This document shows, piece by piece, positions 55,894 through 64,000 of a DNA stretch of 64,000 nt. The stretch lies in assembly GCF_900188085.1 (NCBI RefSeq), contig NZ_FZOU01000006.1, positions 1 to 64,000 on the forward strand, given 5' to 3'. The notes beneath the pieces are model-generated. The model was not told where the DNA came from and did not search any database. It saw only the letters and a list, made by a program, of their open reading frames with translations. How positions within the stretch are numbered: the first letter of the stretch is position 1; each line of letters starts with the position of its first letter. The stretch is from Granulicella rosea (GTDB lineage: Bacteria; Acidobacteriota; Terriglobia; Terriglobales; Acidobacteriaceae). A program made the translations under genes and the position numbers.

Positions 55894-56167
55894 ATGCTCT
55901 CTTCTCGCGCGGTGTGGCTTCACGCGCGGTAATGATCCTCACCACATCATCTTCATCCGTGTGCCCGACCGTCAACAGCCGTCCCGAGCGGGTCTGCCCA
56001 ATACTGAAATATCTACGCTCCTCAGCAGGATGGCGATCGTCGGAGACAGTTTGGGCAAGCGGGTCGAAAAGAGCTTCAACCGCCTGATCGAACGATACAC
56101 CGTGCTTCCGTTGGTTTGCCGCGTTCTTGGCGGGATCCCACGTAAACGTAACGGCCATCGAGATCAC
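55883..56167 (-). CDS. brnT: BrnT-family ribonuclease toxin
   Basis: 94 residues, start GTG at 56167 behind AAAGG (an ATG three codons later is possible). The BrnT pattern is complete: VTFTWDPAKNAANQRKHGVS, FDQAVEALFDP, DDRHPAEERRYFSIG and RLLTVGHTDEDDVVRIITAR, ending EKRAYED. BrnT is a RelE-like RNase that inhibits translation. With the downstream gene it forms a type II module. It lies directly beside hspR, so it could be read through into hspR. Confidence 0.9.
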   Translation of the reverse strand: MISMAVTFTWDPAKNAANQRKHGVSFDQAVEALFDPLAQTVSDDRHPAEERRYFSIGQTRSGRLLTVGHTDEDDVVRIITAREATPREKRAYED

Positions 56168-56269
56168 GCCAACCTTTCACCGAACTACCACGCTATCATC
56201 GCCGAACTCCGGCTGCCCAAACAAGCTCGAAAAGCATCACACAAGCAGAGCGTTTGGGAGGAATTCAGC

Positions 56270-57271
56270 ATGAAGAAGTCCGGAACCGTACTTTTCGCCG
56301 CACAGGCCGCCGTGGGCGTCCTGGCCTACCTGCTGCTGCCGCGTCCTCTCGGGCGAGACAAGGTCGTGCTCATCACCGGCGGCTCGCGCGGCCTGGGACT
56401 TGCCCTGGCGCGGCAGTTCGGCAAGGCAGGCTCGAAGCTCGTGCTCGCCGCGCGCGACGAAGACCAACTGGAGATCGCGCGGCACACGCTGCTGCACGAA
56501 GGCGCGGTCGCCCACGAAGACGATATCCTGCTCGTCGCCTGCGATGTGACCGACCAGAACCAGGCCGCCGGCCTCGTCGACATGGCCATCCGGACCTTCG
56601 GCCGGCTCGACATCCTCATCAACAACGCGGGCATCATCGAGGTCGGCCCGGTCGAGGATCAGGCCATCGAGACCTACCGCAAGACGATGGAGACAAACTT
56701 CTTCGCCGCGCTCTACACCTCGCAGGCGGCGCTGCCGCACATGCTCGGCCGCCGCAGCGGCAACATCGTGAACATCGCGAGCCTGGGCGGCAAGATCGCC
56801 GTGCCGCACATGCTGCCGTACTCGGCGGCGAAGTTCGCGCTCGTCGGCTACTCCGAGGGCCTGCATGCGGAGCTGCGCGGCAAAGGCGTCCGCGTCACGA
56901 CCGTCTGCCCTGGCCTGATGCGGACCGGCGGCGAGGTTCACGCAAAGTTCAGCGGCCAGAAAGACAAGGAAGAGCGCTGGTTCCAGCTCGCGGCGACAAC
57001 TCCTTTGCTTTCAGCAAGCGCCGACTACGCCGCAAAGAAGATCCTCAACGCCGTAGCCGAAGGCCGCGCCGAGATCACCATCACTCCGCAGGCCTGGCTC
57101 GCCGCGCGCTTCGCCGGCATCGCGCCGGAGACAACCCAGATCGTCAACAGCCTGGTGAACGACTACCTGCTGCCCGCCCCACTGCGCAGCTATCCGCCGA
57201 CGCCCGCGTCGCTGGGTTCGGCCATGCAGGGCTCGGGAGACATCGAGTTCGCCGACCCGTCGCCCAGCTAA
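56270..57271 (+). CDS. Short-chain dehydrogenase/reductase with N-terminal membrane anchor
   Basis: 333 residues, ATG behind GGGAGGA. A hydrophobic N-terminus (AQAAVGVLAYLLLPRPLG) precedes the Rossmann fold: VVLITGGSRGLGLALARQFG (TGxxxGxG), LINNAGIIEVGPVEDQAIET, NIVNIASLGGKIAVPHMLPY with the catalytic Ser, and YSAAKFALVGYSEG with Tyr-x-x-x-Lys. A C-terminal tail of about 90 residues follows. It oxidises or reduces an alcohol/ketone with NAD(P); substrate unknown. It is the only rightward gene between the BrnT module and the two repeat copies at 57303 and 57355. Confidence 0.9.
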   Translation: MKKSGTVLFAAQAAVGVLAYLLLPRPLGRDKVVLITGGSRGLGLALARQFGKAGSKLVLAARDEDQLEIARHTLLHEGAVAHEDDILLVACDVTDQNQAAGLVDMAIRTFGRLDILINNAGIIEVGPVEDQAIETYRKTMETNFFAALYTSQAALPHMLGRRSGNIVNIASLGGKIAVPHMLPYSAAKFALVGYSEGLHAELRGKGVRVTTVCPGLMRTGGEVHAKFSGQKDKEERWFQLAATTPLLSASADYAAKKILNAVAEGRAEITITPQAWLAARFAGIAPETTQIVNSLVNDYLLPAPLRSYPPTPASLGSAMQGSGDIEFADPSPS

Positions 57272-57302
57272 GCCGTCCTCTTTCGCCCGCTCACAAACGC
57301 TC

Positions 57303-57338
57303 GTCATTCTGAGCGCAGCGAAGAACCCCTGTATTGGC
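57303..57338 (+). repeat. Dispersed GTCAT repeat, long-loop form
   Basis: GTCATTCTGAGCGCAGCG followed by AAGAACCCCTGTATTGG. The stem here is weakened (ATTCT/AGAAC), and the second repeat copy starts 17 bases later. Confidence 0.75.
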
Positions 57339-57354
57339 CTTTGCTTTTCTTGTT

Positions 57355-57383
57355 GTCATCCTCGAAGAGGATCTGCTGTTGCC
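57355..57383 (+). repeat. Dispersed GTCAT-hairpin repeat, GAGGAT form
   Basis: GTC-ATCCTC-GAA-GAGGAT-CTGCTGTTGCC. It lies against the stop codon of the convergent Ycf48-like gene, so the two repeat forms follow each other head to tail. Confidence 0.85.
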
Positions 57384-58547
57384 TTATTTCTTCGGGGAAG
57401 CCACCAGCGCACCCGGCCGCAGCCTACCGATCCTGCCCTTCGGCCCCACTACGAAGGGCAGCGAAAGCGCGTTCCAGTTCTTGTCGGCGTCGGGCTGGTC
57501 CTGCAGGCCGGGTTTGGAAGGCCGCCAGTTTTTGCCGTCGTCGCGCGAGAGGTCGGTACCATTTGGGCCTACCGTGATCCAGGTCTTAGTTCGATCGTCG
57601 TACGCGACTGAGGAGCGGTAGCCGTGGGGTGGATGCTTCGAACTCCTCGCACTGAAGTACATGGAAGGCGGATAAGGAGAGCCAGTCGGCGGCAGCGATA
57701 CGAAGACCGCCGTCGCTGCCGATACTTCCGGCTGACGATAGTCTCCGCCAACCACCATCATTTGCCTAAGCACCTGCCCTTGCCGCGTTTTGACAGCAGT
57801 TGCAAAAGCCCCGGCCGAAGGCGCCCCACCGAGCGGAAGCTTGATGAATTTGGACACATCGGAACACCACAATCCGTCAAGTTCACGAAATTGGCCCACA
57901 TATGCCAGACGAGACCTGGCTCCGCCCGTCACGAAATAAAACGAACCTGTGTCTTCATAAGCCAACGCTTCATTGCTCGCAGCGAATACGGCCTCACCGG
58001 CCGAGGCGGCAAACTTTTTTACAGAGCAATCGTGTGAACTGTCGTGTTTCGCTACAAGACGTCTTATCCACGTGTCTCCTCCATCAGTAGTCAAAAATAA
58101 GGCGAATTCTCCATTCACTGGATCGCCGAGCAATACGCCCCGGCCGCGGACAGAGAATTCACCTGGCCTGAAACGTACTGCATCGAAGAACCCATCCTTA
58201 TCCGGGTTCGTGAACGCCAGCGTCCACGTCGAACAGCCATCCACCGTCTTATAGATACGCGACAGATCCCCCGTCCCACTCGACATGACAATGGCCGTCG
58301 TCGCATCGAAGGCCTGCACCCCGCGAAAATCCAGCTTCTCCGCACCCTCGGGGACAGCGCACAGCTTCCAGTTCTTGCCGCCGTCCTCCGTGCGCAGGAC
58401 CGTTCCGCCGGTCCCGCTGGCCCACGCGACCTCCGCGCTGACGGCGTGAATTCCCCGCAGGCTGGCGGTCGTGTGCGACTCCTGCAACTCGAACTGGGCG
58501 TGTGCGGCGGCGGTCGCGGCGAGGAGAAAAAGAGGAAGTAGACGCAT
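57384..58547 (-). CDS. Exported Ycf48-like/BNR-repeat beta-propeller protein
   Basis: 387 residues from the ATG giving MRLLPLFLLAATAAAHAQFE (signal peptide). Repeated WxxGTGGTVLRTEDGGKNWK-type blades (AWASGTGGTVLRTEDGGKNW, IYKTVDGCSTWTLAFTNPDK, LFLTTDGGDTWIRRLV) are the Asp-box/BNR pattern of Ycf48-like photosystem assembly and sialidase-like propellers. In acidobacteria such proteins have unknown roles. The 3' half of the gene has a lower GC content than its neighbours. It is transcribed with no obvious partner. Confidence 0.82.
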   Translation of the reverse strand: MRLLPLFLLAATAAAHAQFELQESHTTASLRGIHAVSAEVAWASGTGGTVLRTEDGGKNWKLCAVPEGAEKLDFRGVQAFDATTAIVMSSGTGDLSRIYKTVDGCSTWTLAFTNPDKDGFFDAVRFRPGEFSVRGRGVLLGDPVNGEFALFLTTDGGDTWIRRLVAKHDSSHDCSVKKFAASAGEAVFAASNEALAYEDTGSFYFVTGGARSRLAYVGQFRELDGLWCSDVSKFIKLPLGGAPSAGAFATAVKTRQGQVLRQMMVVGGDYRQPEVSAATAVFVSLPPTGSPYPPSMYFSARSSKHPPHGYRSSVAYDDRTKTWITVGPNGTDLSRDDGKNWRPSKPGLQDQPDADKNWNALSLPFVVGPKGRIGRLRPGALVASPKK

Positions 58548-58564
58548 GTCCGGACAGTGTACAT

Positions 58565-58597
58565 CCCATCCATCGCGATATTGTCGCAATGGATGGG
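58565..58597. terminator. Hairpin between the Ycf48-like gene and the dioxygenase-like gene
   Basis: CCCATCCAT (58565-58573) and ATGGATGGG (58589-58597) pair with inner GCGA/TCGC pairs. It lies just past the end of the leftward dioxygenase-like gene and upstream of the Ycf48-like start. No T-tract; could be a terminator with help or a 5' regulatory fold. Confidence 0.55.
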
Positions 58598-58627
58598 GTC
58601 CCCTGCATCGCTTACCGGAGAGAAGAA

Positions 58628-59497
58628 CTACCGCCGCGGACCCGGTCCGCCGCCCATGCCCACCGGCGCGGGCGTAGCCTTCGTGTCCACCGCGACATGC
58701 AACTCCGCAACCAGCCCTGCAGCGGGATGCTTTGGGTCGACCGGCAGCAGCGTCGCGATCACCGCCGGGCCGTGCTGATCGCCGAAGACGTGATCCTCGG
58801 CCATCGTCGTCCGGTGGATGGCGTGCTTCGCGTACGGCCCCTCGGCCATCAGCTTCAGGTTCATGTCCTCCGGGAAGAACATCTGACCGTTATGCGAGGT
58901 ATGGCCCTCTTTATAGGTATTGCCATCGCGATGGCCCGCAAGCCGCACCTTGAAGTGAACGTGATTCGTCCGGCCCTCGTAGAAGCCGGGAAAGATCGTC
59001 TCGAAGCTGACCGAGCCGTCCGCCGCCGTCATCTGGATGCCGCGCAGGAAGGTCAGCTTGTCGGTCGGCTTGTTCATTCCGCCATTGGGCGGCGGACCGC
59101 TGAAGCCTCCCGGAGGCGGTCCACCGTCGTGGCTGGGGTCGAATCCTCCGGGGGGCGGTCCGGGCGGCCGTCCACCCGGTCCGCCGGGGCCGAAGCCGCC
59201 CTTCGACGCCGTGAAGCCGGAGTAGAGTCCCATGGCGTCGCAGTGCCAGAGGTCGATCGCCGCGTCCGGAAGCGGCTTGCAGGTGTTGCTGTCGAGCACC
59301 ACCAGCCGCAGACGCAGCGGAATGCCGGGCTTGCCCTCGGCGATCTTCGACCGGATCAGCTCGTCGGCGACATAGAAGGGGCCAATCTCCTGCTCGGGCG
59401 TGAGGACGCAGGTCTCCGCGGCGAGGGCGCGGCGGCCGATCTGCAGGGCTGAGGCGGTGACAAGTCCGGAGGCGAGGAAGCGGCGACGCGAAAGCAT
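58628..59497 (-). CDS. Intradiol ring-cleavage dioxygenase-like exported protein with Gly/Pro insert
   Basis: 289 residues. N-terminal twin-arginine signal SRRRFLASGLVTASALQIGR. Catechol 1,2-dioxygenase-type beta core: GPFYVADEL, LVVLDSNTCKPLPDAAIDLW, HCDAMGLYSG and FETIFPGFYEGRTNHVHFKV, holding the iron ligands (Tyr, Tyr, His-x-His). An insert of about 35 residues rich in Gly and Pro (GGRPPGPPPGGFDPSHDGGP) is unusual. It probably cleaves an aromatic diol or is a related exported protein; substrate unknown. The upstream gap holds a TATATA -10-like element but no good ribosome site within range. Confidence 0.82.
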   Translation of the reverse strand: MLSRRRFLASGLVTASALQIGRRALAAETCVLTPEQEIGPFYVADELIRSKIAEGKPGIPLRLRLVVLDSNTCKPLPDAAIDLWHCDAMGLYSGFTASKGGFGPGGPGGRPPGPPPGGFDPSHDGGPPPGGFSGPPPNGGMNKPTDKLTFLRGIQMTAADGSVSFETIFPGFYEGRTNHVHFKVRLAGHRDGNTYKEGHTSHNGQMFFPEDMNLKLMAEGPYAKHAIHRTTMAEDHVFGDQHGPAVIATLLPVDPKHPAAGLVAELHVAVDTKATPAPVGMGGGPGPRR

Positions 59498-59595
59498 GGG
59501 GGTTCGGATAAAGCGTTCTCCTGTGCCGCTCTATATAAAGATCGGGCGGCTATGGAGAAAGACGAGGGTTTTGCGGGAAGCGGCTACGGCGCCGC

Positions 59596-59844
59596 CTAGT
59601 CGAGCCGATCTTCAGGCGGCGGCTCGTGGCCAAGCCCGGCTCGCTTCAGGATCTCTCGCGCTGCCGGGATATCCGCACGCGCGGCGCGTTCGCGAAGATA
59701 CTCGACCGTCCTCAGTGCGGAGATTTTTTCGGCAACCGCAACATTGATGAACTGATTGAGTTCGACTCCTTCGCTCTTTGAGAGCATAAGGGCCTCTTTC
59801 AATAAGGATTCCTGAAGCTGCAATGCCACATTACCTGCTGCCAT
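59596..59844 (-). CDS. HicB-like/ribbon-helix-helix antitoxin
   Basis: 82 residues. The LQLQESLLKEALMLSKSEGV-ELNQFINVAVAEKISAL pattern followed by YLRERAARADIPAAREILKR is common for toxin-linked ribbon-helix-helix antitoxins paired with PIN or RelE-like toxins. It starts inside the last bases of the PIN remnant (overlap of 14 bases), confirming a former toxin-antitoxin operon with the toxin first. The partner is broken (next entry), so the antitoxin is now an orphan. Confidence 0.8.
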   Translation of the reverse strand: MAAGNVALQLQESLLKEALMLSKSEGVELNQFINVAVAEKISALRTVEYLRERAARADIPAAREILKRAGLGHEPPPEDRLD

Positions 59845-60090
59845 CTCTCAACCTCTCATATGCGATCTTCGGCGATAGGACATCAATGCCGAACTGAATG
59901 GCCACCGAGCGGAAGTCTCGTTCGTTACAAGGTCACAATCGCTTTCGCGCCGCCGTTCACAGCCGTCTCTAAAACCATCTCATCATCTGGATCGGACAAC
60001 GCCGGACGCCAGTTGAAAAAGAATACAACGTGCTCCGCCATGCCCTCGAATGGCGGCAACCATCACCGAGGTATCGAGCACGATCTTCAC
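59831..60090 (-). pseudogene. Decayed PIN-domain (VapC-like, COG1569) toxin gene
   Basis: Starts with GTG giving VKIVLDTSVMVAAIRGHGGA, the canonical PIN-toxin N-terminus with catalytic Asp, but after about 28 residues the frame continues as nonsense. In another frame directly after, WRPALSDPDDEMVLETAVNG then GAKAIVTL match the PIN C-terminal half, and after a further one-base shift (TTG|TAACGAACGAGAC) NERDFRSVAIQFGIDVLSPK and YERL complete it. The middle ~70 residues are deleted. So one internal deletion plus a second frameshift inactivated the toxin; its TAA overlaps the antitoxin start. Confidence 0.88.
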
Positions 60091-60158
60091 GCACCCATCA
60101 TATCGCAGCGCGAATCCAAGTCTCGGATGATGCATAGAATCAACTGCGTGCAGATAAG

Positions 60159-60187
60159 TTGACAACAACTCACTCACATCGTATAAC
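60159..60187 (+). promoter_or_regulatory. Strong sigma-70 promoter of dnaK
   Basis: TTGACA-N17-TATAAC, 6/6 and 5/6 to consensus with ideal spacing. The start would be near 60194, 60 bases before ATG. A 5-bp dyad AGTTG-ACAA-CAACT overlaps the -35. ACGGAG eight bases before the ATG is the ribosome site. No HAIR box matches by eye. Confidence 0.9.
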
Positions 60188-60256
60188 TATGAATGTCGAA
60201 CAGGTTCAGCAACACGGGCAGCAAGCCCGAATTCCCCGAAACACGGAGCAAACAGT

Positions 60257-62167
<1,911 letters not shown>

Positions 62168-62206
62168 GCGGAACGAAATGCAGGTGTAACGCGTAGTTGA
62201 AGGAAG

Positions 62207-62234
62207 GAGGGGCGTTCCGTATGAGGCGCCCCTC
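62207..62234 (+). terminator. Hairpin after dnaK
   Basis: GAGGGGCG (62207-62214) pairs with CGCCCCTC (62227-62234) across a 12-base loop. It is 40 bases past the stop, followed by TCGCTTTCC, a weak U-tail. Confidence 0.7.
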
Positions 62235-62403
62235 TCGCTTTCCAGGAAGCATTTGTATCCGGTTGATAGTAAAGTACGTCCAATGTTACAGATCGGTATT
62301 TCGCATCGAACGGGTTTTGCACCGACTGTAGTGTTGAAGGCGCGGTAAGCTACATCGAACGGGCAACCTGGAACTCAATCGGAATCTTGGGGGGAGTCAA
62401 CAG

Positions 62404-62574
62404 ATGACAGAGACCATGTGGAGATGCGACCAGGTACGGGCAGGCCAACTGTACAACCGGATGATGTTCGACACGCAGGCCGAGGCCGAACAGTTCGCGC
62501 AGAAGATGCGCCAGATGGAGCCTGATCAGACCTTCTCGATCGAGGCCATCGACGCCAGCAAGATCTGGAACTGA
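62404..62574 (+). CDS. 56-residue small conserved-looking protein
   Basis: A gene too short for usual ORF cut-offs. ATG preceded by GGGGGAG at eight bases, TGA at 62572, then a strong terminator. The product is MTETMWRCDQVRAGQLYNRM followed by MFDTQAEAEQFAQKMRQMEP and DQTFSIEAIDASKIWN: charged, Met/Gln-rich, with an amphipathic AEAEQFAQKMRQME helix and a single Cys. The strong ribosome site, good codon use and its own terminator argue that it is real. Function unknown; placed between dnaK and an Fpg/Nei glycosylase it may be a stress peptide. Confidence 0.75.
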   Translation: MTETMWRCDQVRAGQLYNRMMFDTQAEAEQFAQKMRQMEPDQTFSIEAIDASKIWN

Positions 62575-62594
62575 TCCAGCCTCCGAACCGGGCG

Positions 62595-62627
62595 CCCCAC
62601 ATCTCGATTCTGAGATGTGGGGTTTTT
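62595..62627 (+). terminator. Intrinsic terminator of the 56-codon gene
   Basis: CCCCACATCTC pairs perfectly with GAGATGTGGGG across GATTCT, then TTTTT. Stem of 11 bp; strong. It fixes the end of a short transcript between dnaK and the glycosylase gene. Confidence 0.93.
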
Positions 62628-62665
62628 AGAATCGGAACGAACCTTCGCGAAATCGGAACCAATCC

Positions 62666-63553
62666 ATGCCAGAAGGAAATGAGCTCCACCGCTGGGCCGA
62701 GCGACACAACGCTGCCTTTGCGGGCGGCAAAGTACGGGTCGCAGGTCCAAACGGCCGGTTTACCGACGCCGATGCGCTGGACAACCGCGTGCTGAACAAG
62801 GTGACGGCCGTGGGCAAGCACCTCGGCTACGACTTCGGCAAAGACCTGATTCTGCACGTGCATCTCGGTCTGCAGGGAGACTTTACCGAGGGCTCCGGCC
62901 CACTGCCCGAGGTCAAGGGCGCGCTCCGGCTGCGGATGTGGAACGCCGCTCGGGTGAAGCAGCCCGTGGCGCCCGGCGAGAGCAGGAAGCACTCCTGGTA
63001 CTCGGACGACGACGGCACAGGCGCCACCGATCCGAAGCAGGTCGCATGGGTCGAGCTGCGCGGGCCGACCGACTGCAGCATCTACACGCAGGCGAAGTGG
63101 GATCAGTTGCTGGCAAGGCTTGGCCCCGATCCGCTGAACGGCGACAAGCCCGACGCGGCGCTCGAAAAGATCGGCAAGAGCAAGAAGCCCATCGCCGCGC
63201 TGCTGATGGAGCAGGATGTGATCGCCGGTATCGGCAACATCTACCGGGCGGAGCTGCTCTTCCGCGCACGGCTAAGTCCGTTCACGCTGGGCAAGGACGT
63301 TCCGGTCGATCTGGTAAAGAAGATCTACAAGGACGCCATCGGTCTGATGAAGGACGGCATGGTCGACCGGCGCATCGTCACCACGCTGCCGAAGGATCGT
63401 CCGCACAAGAAGGGTCAGGCGCTGAAGGAAGAGGCGCACTACGTCTACCGGCGCAACGGCAAGCCCTGCTGGATCTGCGGCACGGACGTGATGAAGCGCG
63501 AAGGATTTGTAGGACGCAACCTGTTCTGGTGCCCCACCTGCCAGGCGGGCTGA
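62666..63553 (+). CDS. Fpg/Nei-family DNA glycosylase (Nei2-like)
   Basis: 295 residues. Starts [20 protein letters not shown], where Pro2 and Glu3 (after Met removal) are the catalytic pair. [20 protein letters not shown] has the catalytic Lys and the beta-strand; the helix-two-turn-helix is [20 protein letters not shown]. The zinc finger [20 protein letters not shown] followed by WCPTCQ gives four Cys. It excises oxidised bases and cuts the abasic site. The MPEG-N start and lack of typical Fpg R109-like loop suit the Nei-type rather than MutM, though this is not certain. Confidence 0.88.
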   Translation: MPEGNELHRWAERHNAAFAGGKVRVAGPNGRFTDADALDNRVLNKVTAVGKHLGYDFGKDLILHVHLGLQGDFTEGSGPLPEVKGALRLRMWNAARVKQPVAPGESRKHSWYSDDDGTGATDPKQVAWVELRGPTDCSIYTQAKWDQLLARLGPDPLNGDKPDAALEKIGKSKKPIAALLMEQDVIAGIGNIYRAELLFRARLSPFTLGKDVPVDLVKKIYKDAIGLMKDGMVDRRIVTTLPKDRPHKKGQALKEEAHYVYRRNGKPCWICGTDVMKREGFVGRNLFWCPTCQAG

Positions 63554-63588
63554 GCGACATTCGAGTTCGAGAGAAGAGACAAAGGAAC

Positions 63589-64000
63589 ATGGCGACACCG
63601 AACAAGGACTACTACGGAACACTCGGGATCAAGAAGACGGCCTCCACGGACGACATCCGCAAGGCCTTCCGCAAGCTCGCGCGCAAATATCACCCCGACG
63701 TAAACCCGAACGATAAAAAGGCCGAAGAGAAGTTCAAGGAAATCTCCGAGGCCAACGACATCCTCAGCGACGAGAAGAAGCGCAAGATCTACGACCAGGT
63801 CGGCTTCTACTCCGACAGCATCGACCCCGCGGCGGCTGAGGCAGCAGCGCGCGGCGGCTATGGCGGAGGCTTCGGCGGCGGCGGACGCCCCGGCCAGGAA
63901 CCGCCCATCGACTTCGGCGGCTTCGACTTCTCCGGCTTCGGCGGCAACGCCGGACGCGCCCAGCAGGAGTCCGCAGGCGGCGGATTCGGCGGCAGCTTCA
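63589..64000 (+). CDS. dnaJ: Chaperone DnaJ, N-terminal part (cut by window edge)
   Basis: Starts at the ATG behind AAAGGA (4-5 bases spacing), giving [20 protein letters not shown] followed by the J domain [20 protein letters not shown] with the HPD motif. The Gly/Phe-rich region begins near residue 90 ([14 protein letters not shown]) and continues to the window edge; zinc-finger and C-terminal domains are outside. DnaJ stimulates DnaK ATPase. It lies 35 bases after the glycosylase gene and is separated from dnaK by two genes. Confidence 0.96.
   Translation, partial: MATPNKDYYGTLGIKKTASTDDIRKAFRKLARKYHPDVNPNDKKAEEKFKEISEANDILSDEKKRKIYDQVGFYSDSIDPAAAEAAARGGYGGGFGGGGRPGQEPPIDFGGFDFSGFGGNAGRAQQESAGGGFGGSF

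Noticed and set aside
60120..60256. HspR HAIR box before dnaK
   Set aside because: Only partial ACTCA words; no CTTGAGT-N7-ACTCAAG pair by eye.

Overview
The window is high-GC, gene-dense chromosomal DNA that looks like an acidobacterium, most likely family Acidobacteriaceae (Terriglobia). This placement is inferred from three things: the mix of BIG2/YVTN-type lipoproteins, M61 and S9 peptidases, DUF4126/DUF4197/DUF1440 proteins and hopanoid genes; frequent GTG and TTG starts; and many copies of a GTCAT-hairpin-ATCTGC dispersed repeat that translates as HPERSEG where it falls in a gene. No rRNA or tRNA gene, CRISPR array, prophage or insertion sequence was seen.

Layout. 1-3.4 kb: the str operon on the minus strand (rpsL, rpsG, fusA, start of tuf), with three GTG starts in a row. 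3.9-8.6 kb: an exported S9 peptidase and a large Ig-like/beta-propeller lipoprotein. 8.7-15.9 kb: nusB with a fused VOC-like/lumazine synthase (ribH), an enoyl-CoA hydratase, a lipoprotein, a sodium:solute symporter, an aldo/keto reductase and small membrane proteins. 15.9-18.7 kb: an O-antigen ligase/Wzx flippase pair. 18.8-20.9 kb: two paralogous outer-membrane proteins, both starting with TTG behind strong ribosome sites. 21-34.6 kb: cysteine desulfurase, LLM oxidoreductase, an overlapping glycosyltransferase 25/nucleotidyltransferase pair below a KimA-like permease, glutathione peroxidase with two overlapping small genes, an M61 peptidase, a GT87 enzyme, mnmA and a ytxG/ytxH-like pair.

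34.8-49.4 kb: a BON-domain lipoprotein, GH57 branching enzyme, GH18 chitinase, DUF4197, a UbiA-like membrane protein carrying a repeat inside its coding sequence, an MFS transporter whose start is not ATG/GTG/TTG (ATC or a frameshift), a methyltransferase, an M1 peptidase, and SixA and Ppx/GppA genes that overlap tail to tail by 49 bp. 49.6-55.2 kb: two tandem GT39 (ArnT-like) transferases and hpnI. 55.2-64 kb: hspR next to a BrnT toxin module, an SDR enzyme, an exported Ycf48-like protein, an intradiol-dioxygenase-like enzyme, an antitoxin left beside a decayed PIN toxin, then dnaK (near-consensus promoter), an unlisted 56-codon gene, an Fpg/Nei glycosylase and the start of dnaJ.

The recurring themes are envelope building (O-antigen, GT39, GT87, HpnI, flippase), exported hydrolases, and stress or protein quality control (HspR, DnaK, DnaJ, glutathione peroxidase, SixA/Ppx). 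The most interesting non-coding signal is the dispersed hairpin repeat. About twenty copies were found, with compensatory stem changes, and some have been captured inside or at the ends of genes.
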